6,085 bases of DNA from Pseudomonadota bacterium. GTDB lineage: Bacteria; Pseudomonadota; Alphaproteobacteria; Rhizobiales; Rhizobiaceae. The notes under the pieces were generated by a model. It was given only the letters and a program-made list of their open reading frames with translations, was not told the origin of the DNA and did not search any database. Shown piece after piece: positions 4,293-6,085 of this stretch. The DNA is taken from positions 1 through 6,085 of the forward strand of contig JAEYTV010000021.1 in NCBI GenBank assembly GCA_023433855.1, written 5' to 3'. The translations under genes and the position numbers were made by a program. Position 1 is the first letter of the stretch. Each line of letters opens with the position of its first letter.

Positions 4293-6085
4293 GTGTCCGT
4301 CTTCTTCGCCTTCGTAGCGGTCTTCTTGGCTGGCGCCTTTTTAGCGGGTGCCTTTGTCTTCTTCGTGTCGGCCGCAGCCTTGGTCGCCGTCTTCTTGGCC
4401 TTCGCCTTGGCGGGCGCAGCCTTGCCGCCCTTTTCAACAATAAGTGCCATGGCTTGTTCCATGGTCACCGAGTGTGGGTCCATGCCCTTCGGCAAGGTGG
4501 CGTTGATCTTGCCCCAATTGACGTAGGGGCCGTAGCGACCGTCGCGAACGGTCACTGCGCCGCCGTCGGGATGGTCGCCAAGTTCCTTGAGCGCCGCCGG
4601 GGTTCCGCGCGTGCGACCGCCCGGACCCTTGCTCTGCTTCTCAGCGAGTACGGTCACCGCACGGTTGAGGCCGATCGAGAATACATCCTCGATGCTCTCC
4701 AGGTTGGCGTAGGTTCCGTCGTGGAGCAGGAAGGGTCCGTAGCGGCCGAGACCCGCGGAGATCATCTTGCCGGTTTCCGGATGCTTGCCCACGTCCCGCG
4801 GCAGGTTGATCAGCGCCAGCGCCTTTTCATGGTCAATATCCTCCGGCTTCCAGCCCTTCGGCAGAGAAGAGCGTTTCGCCTCCTTGCCCTCGCCTCGCTG
4901 GATATAGGGTCCGAAACGGCCGGACCGCAGCGTCAGTTCTTCGCCGGTATGTGGATCGGCACCGAGTGCCTTGGGTTCGTTGAGGCCATTTGCCTCCGCT
5001 TCCGAACCGCCTTCAGATGAAAGCTGGCGCGTGAAGTTGCATTCGGGATAGTTGGAGCAACCAACGAAGGCGCCGTATTTCCCGAGCTTCAGTGACAGTT
5101 GACCGGTACCGCAGACCTGACAGGTTCGAGGATCACTACCGTCCTCACGCTTTGGAAAGACCAGCGGTGCCAGAGCCTCGTTGAGTGCGTCGAGCACGTT
5201 GGTGACGCGAAGTTCCTTCGTATCTTCGATCTGCGCGAAAAAATCCTGCCAGAAGTCACGCAGAACCTGCTTCCAGTCCAGCTCGCCTGCGGAGATCCGG
5301 TCGAGCTTCTCTTCAAGGTCGGCCGTGAAGTCGTATTCCACGTATTTCGTAAAGAAGCTCTCAAGAAAGGCCGTGACCAGCCGGCCCTTCGAATGCGGCA
5401 CCAGCTTGCGTTTGTCGACAACAACGTATTCGCGGTCGCTGAGGGTCTTCAGCGTCGCAGCGTAGGTGGAGGGTCGCCCGATGCCGAGTTCCTCCATCTT
5501 CTTGATCAGAGAAGCTTCGGAGTAGCGCGGCGGCGGTTCGGTGAAGTGCTGGCTCGCATCGACCTTGCGCTTGTCGAGCGTCTCCCGCGCGTTGATCTCG
5601 GGTAGACGGCTGTCCTCGTCGTCGTCTTCCGGTTTTTCGTCCTCTTCGCGGCGGTCCGTATAGGCGCCGAGGAAGCCATCGAACCGAACGACGGAGCCGA
5701 CGGCCCTGAGCCCGGCCTTTTGCCCCCCCGCGTCTGCGACAATCTCGACAGTGGTGCGCTCGATCTCGGCCGACGCCATCTGGCTGGCGATGCCACGCTT
5801 CCAGATGAGCTCATAGAGACGGGCCTGATCGGCATCGAGATAACGGCGAACCTTGTCCGGCGTACGGTTGAAATCGGTGGGCCGGATGGCCTCGTGCGCT
5901 TCCTGCGCGTTCTTGGCTTTCGTCGAATAAAAACGAGGCTTGTCCGGAAGGTAGCGGTCGCCGAATTGATCTGCGATTGCCCGTCGGGCCGCATCGATCG
6001 CTTCCGGCGCCATCTGGACGCCGTCCGTACGCATATAGGTGATGAGCCCTACTGTCTCGCCGCCGATATCGACGCCTTCATAGAG
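4289..6085 (-). CDS. topA: DNA topoisomerase I (type IA), C-terminal 598 residues; 5' end outside window
   Basis: Type IA topoisomerase, which relaxes negative supercoils by cutting one DNA strand through a 5'-phosphotyrosine link. The frame is open to the window edge, so the N-terminal TOPRIM domain (roughly 300 residues) is missing. Fragment residues: catalytic motif GLITYMRTD at 13-21 with the nucleophile Tyr17 (E. coli Tyr319) and Arg19; EAHEAIRPT at 62-70, whose His64 matches E. coli His365; RYSEASLIKKMEELGIGRPSTYA region at 187-209. An acidic linker lies near 147-159. One four-cysteine zinc ribbon follows (C322, C325, C343, C349), then three C-terminal repeats marked by GRFGPYI (389), GRYGPFL (447) and GRYGPYV (516). 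The protein ends in a Lys/Ala-rich tail (555-598). E. coli TopA instead has several zinc ribbons. The TGA stop overlaps the rnr start, so topA is the upstream gene of a coupled operon. Family assignment is near certain; the start and promoter are not visible. Confidence 0.97.
   Translation of the reverse strand, partial: LYEGVDIGGETVGLITYMRTDGVQMAPEAIDAARRAIADQFGDRYLPDKPRFYSTKAKNAQEAHEAIRPTDFNRTPDKVRRYLDADQARLYELIWKRGIASQMASAEIERTTVEIVADAGGQKAGLRAVGSVVRFDGFLGAYTDRREEDEKPEDDDEDSRLPEINARETLDKRKVDASQHFTEPPPRYSEASLIKKMEELGIGRPSTYAATLKTLSDREYVVVDKRKLVPHSKGRLVTAFLESFFTKYVEYDFTADLEEKLDRISAGELDWKQVLRDFWQDFFAQIEDTKELRVTNVLDALNEALAPLVFPKREDGSDPRTCQVCGTGQLSLKLGKYGAFVGCSNYPECNFTRQLSSEGGSEAEANGLNEPKALGADPHTGEELTLRSGRFGPYIQRGEGKEAKRSSLPKGWKPEDIDHEKALALINLPRDVGKHPETGKMISAGLGRYGPFLLHDGTYANLESIEDVFSIGLNRAVTVLAEKQSKGPGGRTRGTPAALKELGDHPDGGAVTVRDGRYGPYVNWGKINATLPKGMDPHSVTMEQAMALIVEKGGKAAPAKAKAKKTATKAAADTKKTKAPAKKAPAKKTATKAKKTDT
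4292..4423 (-). repeat. Low-complexity Lys/Ala-coding tail at the 3' end of topA
   Basis: The last 44 codons of topA encode a histone-H1-like tail with 16 Lys and 15 Ala plus Pro and Thr, in imperfect units such as APAKK and KKTATKA. At DNA level this gives degenerate repeats of GCC/GCG and AAG codons. Such tails in type IA topoisomerases of other bacteria aid DNA binding; the same role is inferred here. Confidence 0.85.

Noticed and set aside
4447..4461. Two CCATGG palindromes about 10 bases apart near the topA 3' end
   Set aside because: They encode MEQAMAL codons in the last TopA repeat; palindromic six-mers this close can arise by chance and have no operator-like context.
4217..5020. Long plus-strand open frame (267 codons) opposite topA and the start of rnr
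   Set aside because: It is antisense to well-supported domains, is Arg/Leu-rich with no recognisable motif, and reflects the high GC of the opposite coding strand.
5237..5243. T-TTT-TTC heptamer in the topA frame, matching a -1 slippery site
   Set aside because: No clear stem or pseudoknot is seen just downstream, and the codons encode ordinary Phe-Phe in an intact domain.
1..6085. Search for tRNA/rRNA genes, CRISPR repeats, insertion sequences, attachment sites and stand-alone promoters
   Set aside because: Nothing supportable was found; all sequence is accounted for by the five minus-strand genes and junction gaps of 10 bases or less.

Overview
The window looks like chromosomal DNA of an alphaproteobacterium of the rhizobial type (Hyphomicrobiales, probably Rhizobiaceae). 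The basis is the GC-rich coding sequence, a TopA with a single zinc ribbon, GR(F/Y)GP repeats and a Lys/Ala tail, a DUF983 protein of the class common in this group, and a topA-rnr-DUF983-Nudix gene order that I recall from rhizobia and relatives. No database search was possible, so the taxonomic call is an inference.

The whole window is read from the minus strand, and essentially every base lies in one of five consecutive genes. In transcription order, from high to low coordinates, they are: (1) the C-terminal two thirds of DNA topoisomerase I (topA, runs off the right edge, 6085-4289), including the catalytic tyrosine; (2) complete RNase R (rnr, 4292-1929); (3) a small membrane zinc-ribbon protein of the DUF983 family (1926-1468); (4) a Nudix hydrolase with a split, NUDT19-like Nudix box (1471-785); (5) the N-terminal part of a 12-TM-type MFS transporter (774-1, runs off the left edge).

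The junctions are extremely tight: a 4-base GTGA overlap, a 2-base gap, a 4-base ATGA overlap and a 10-base gap. Two Shine-Dalgarno sequences are built from the last codons or stop codon of the gene before. No gap could hold a promoter or terminator, so the five genes are very probably one translationally coupled operon. Any internal promoter would have to lie inside coding sequence.

Topoisomerase I (supercoil relaxation, R-loop control) and RNase R (decay of structured RNA) form a nucleic-acid housekeeping core. The other three products (membrane zinc ribbon, Nudix enzyme, transporter) have no assigned substrate, and their link to the core is only positional. I found no mobile element, CRISPR array, RNA gene, prophage sequence or clearly new system. 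The main open questions are the roles of the DUF983 and Nudix proteins and the basic tails on both TopA and RNase R.
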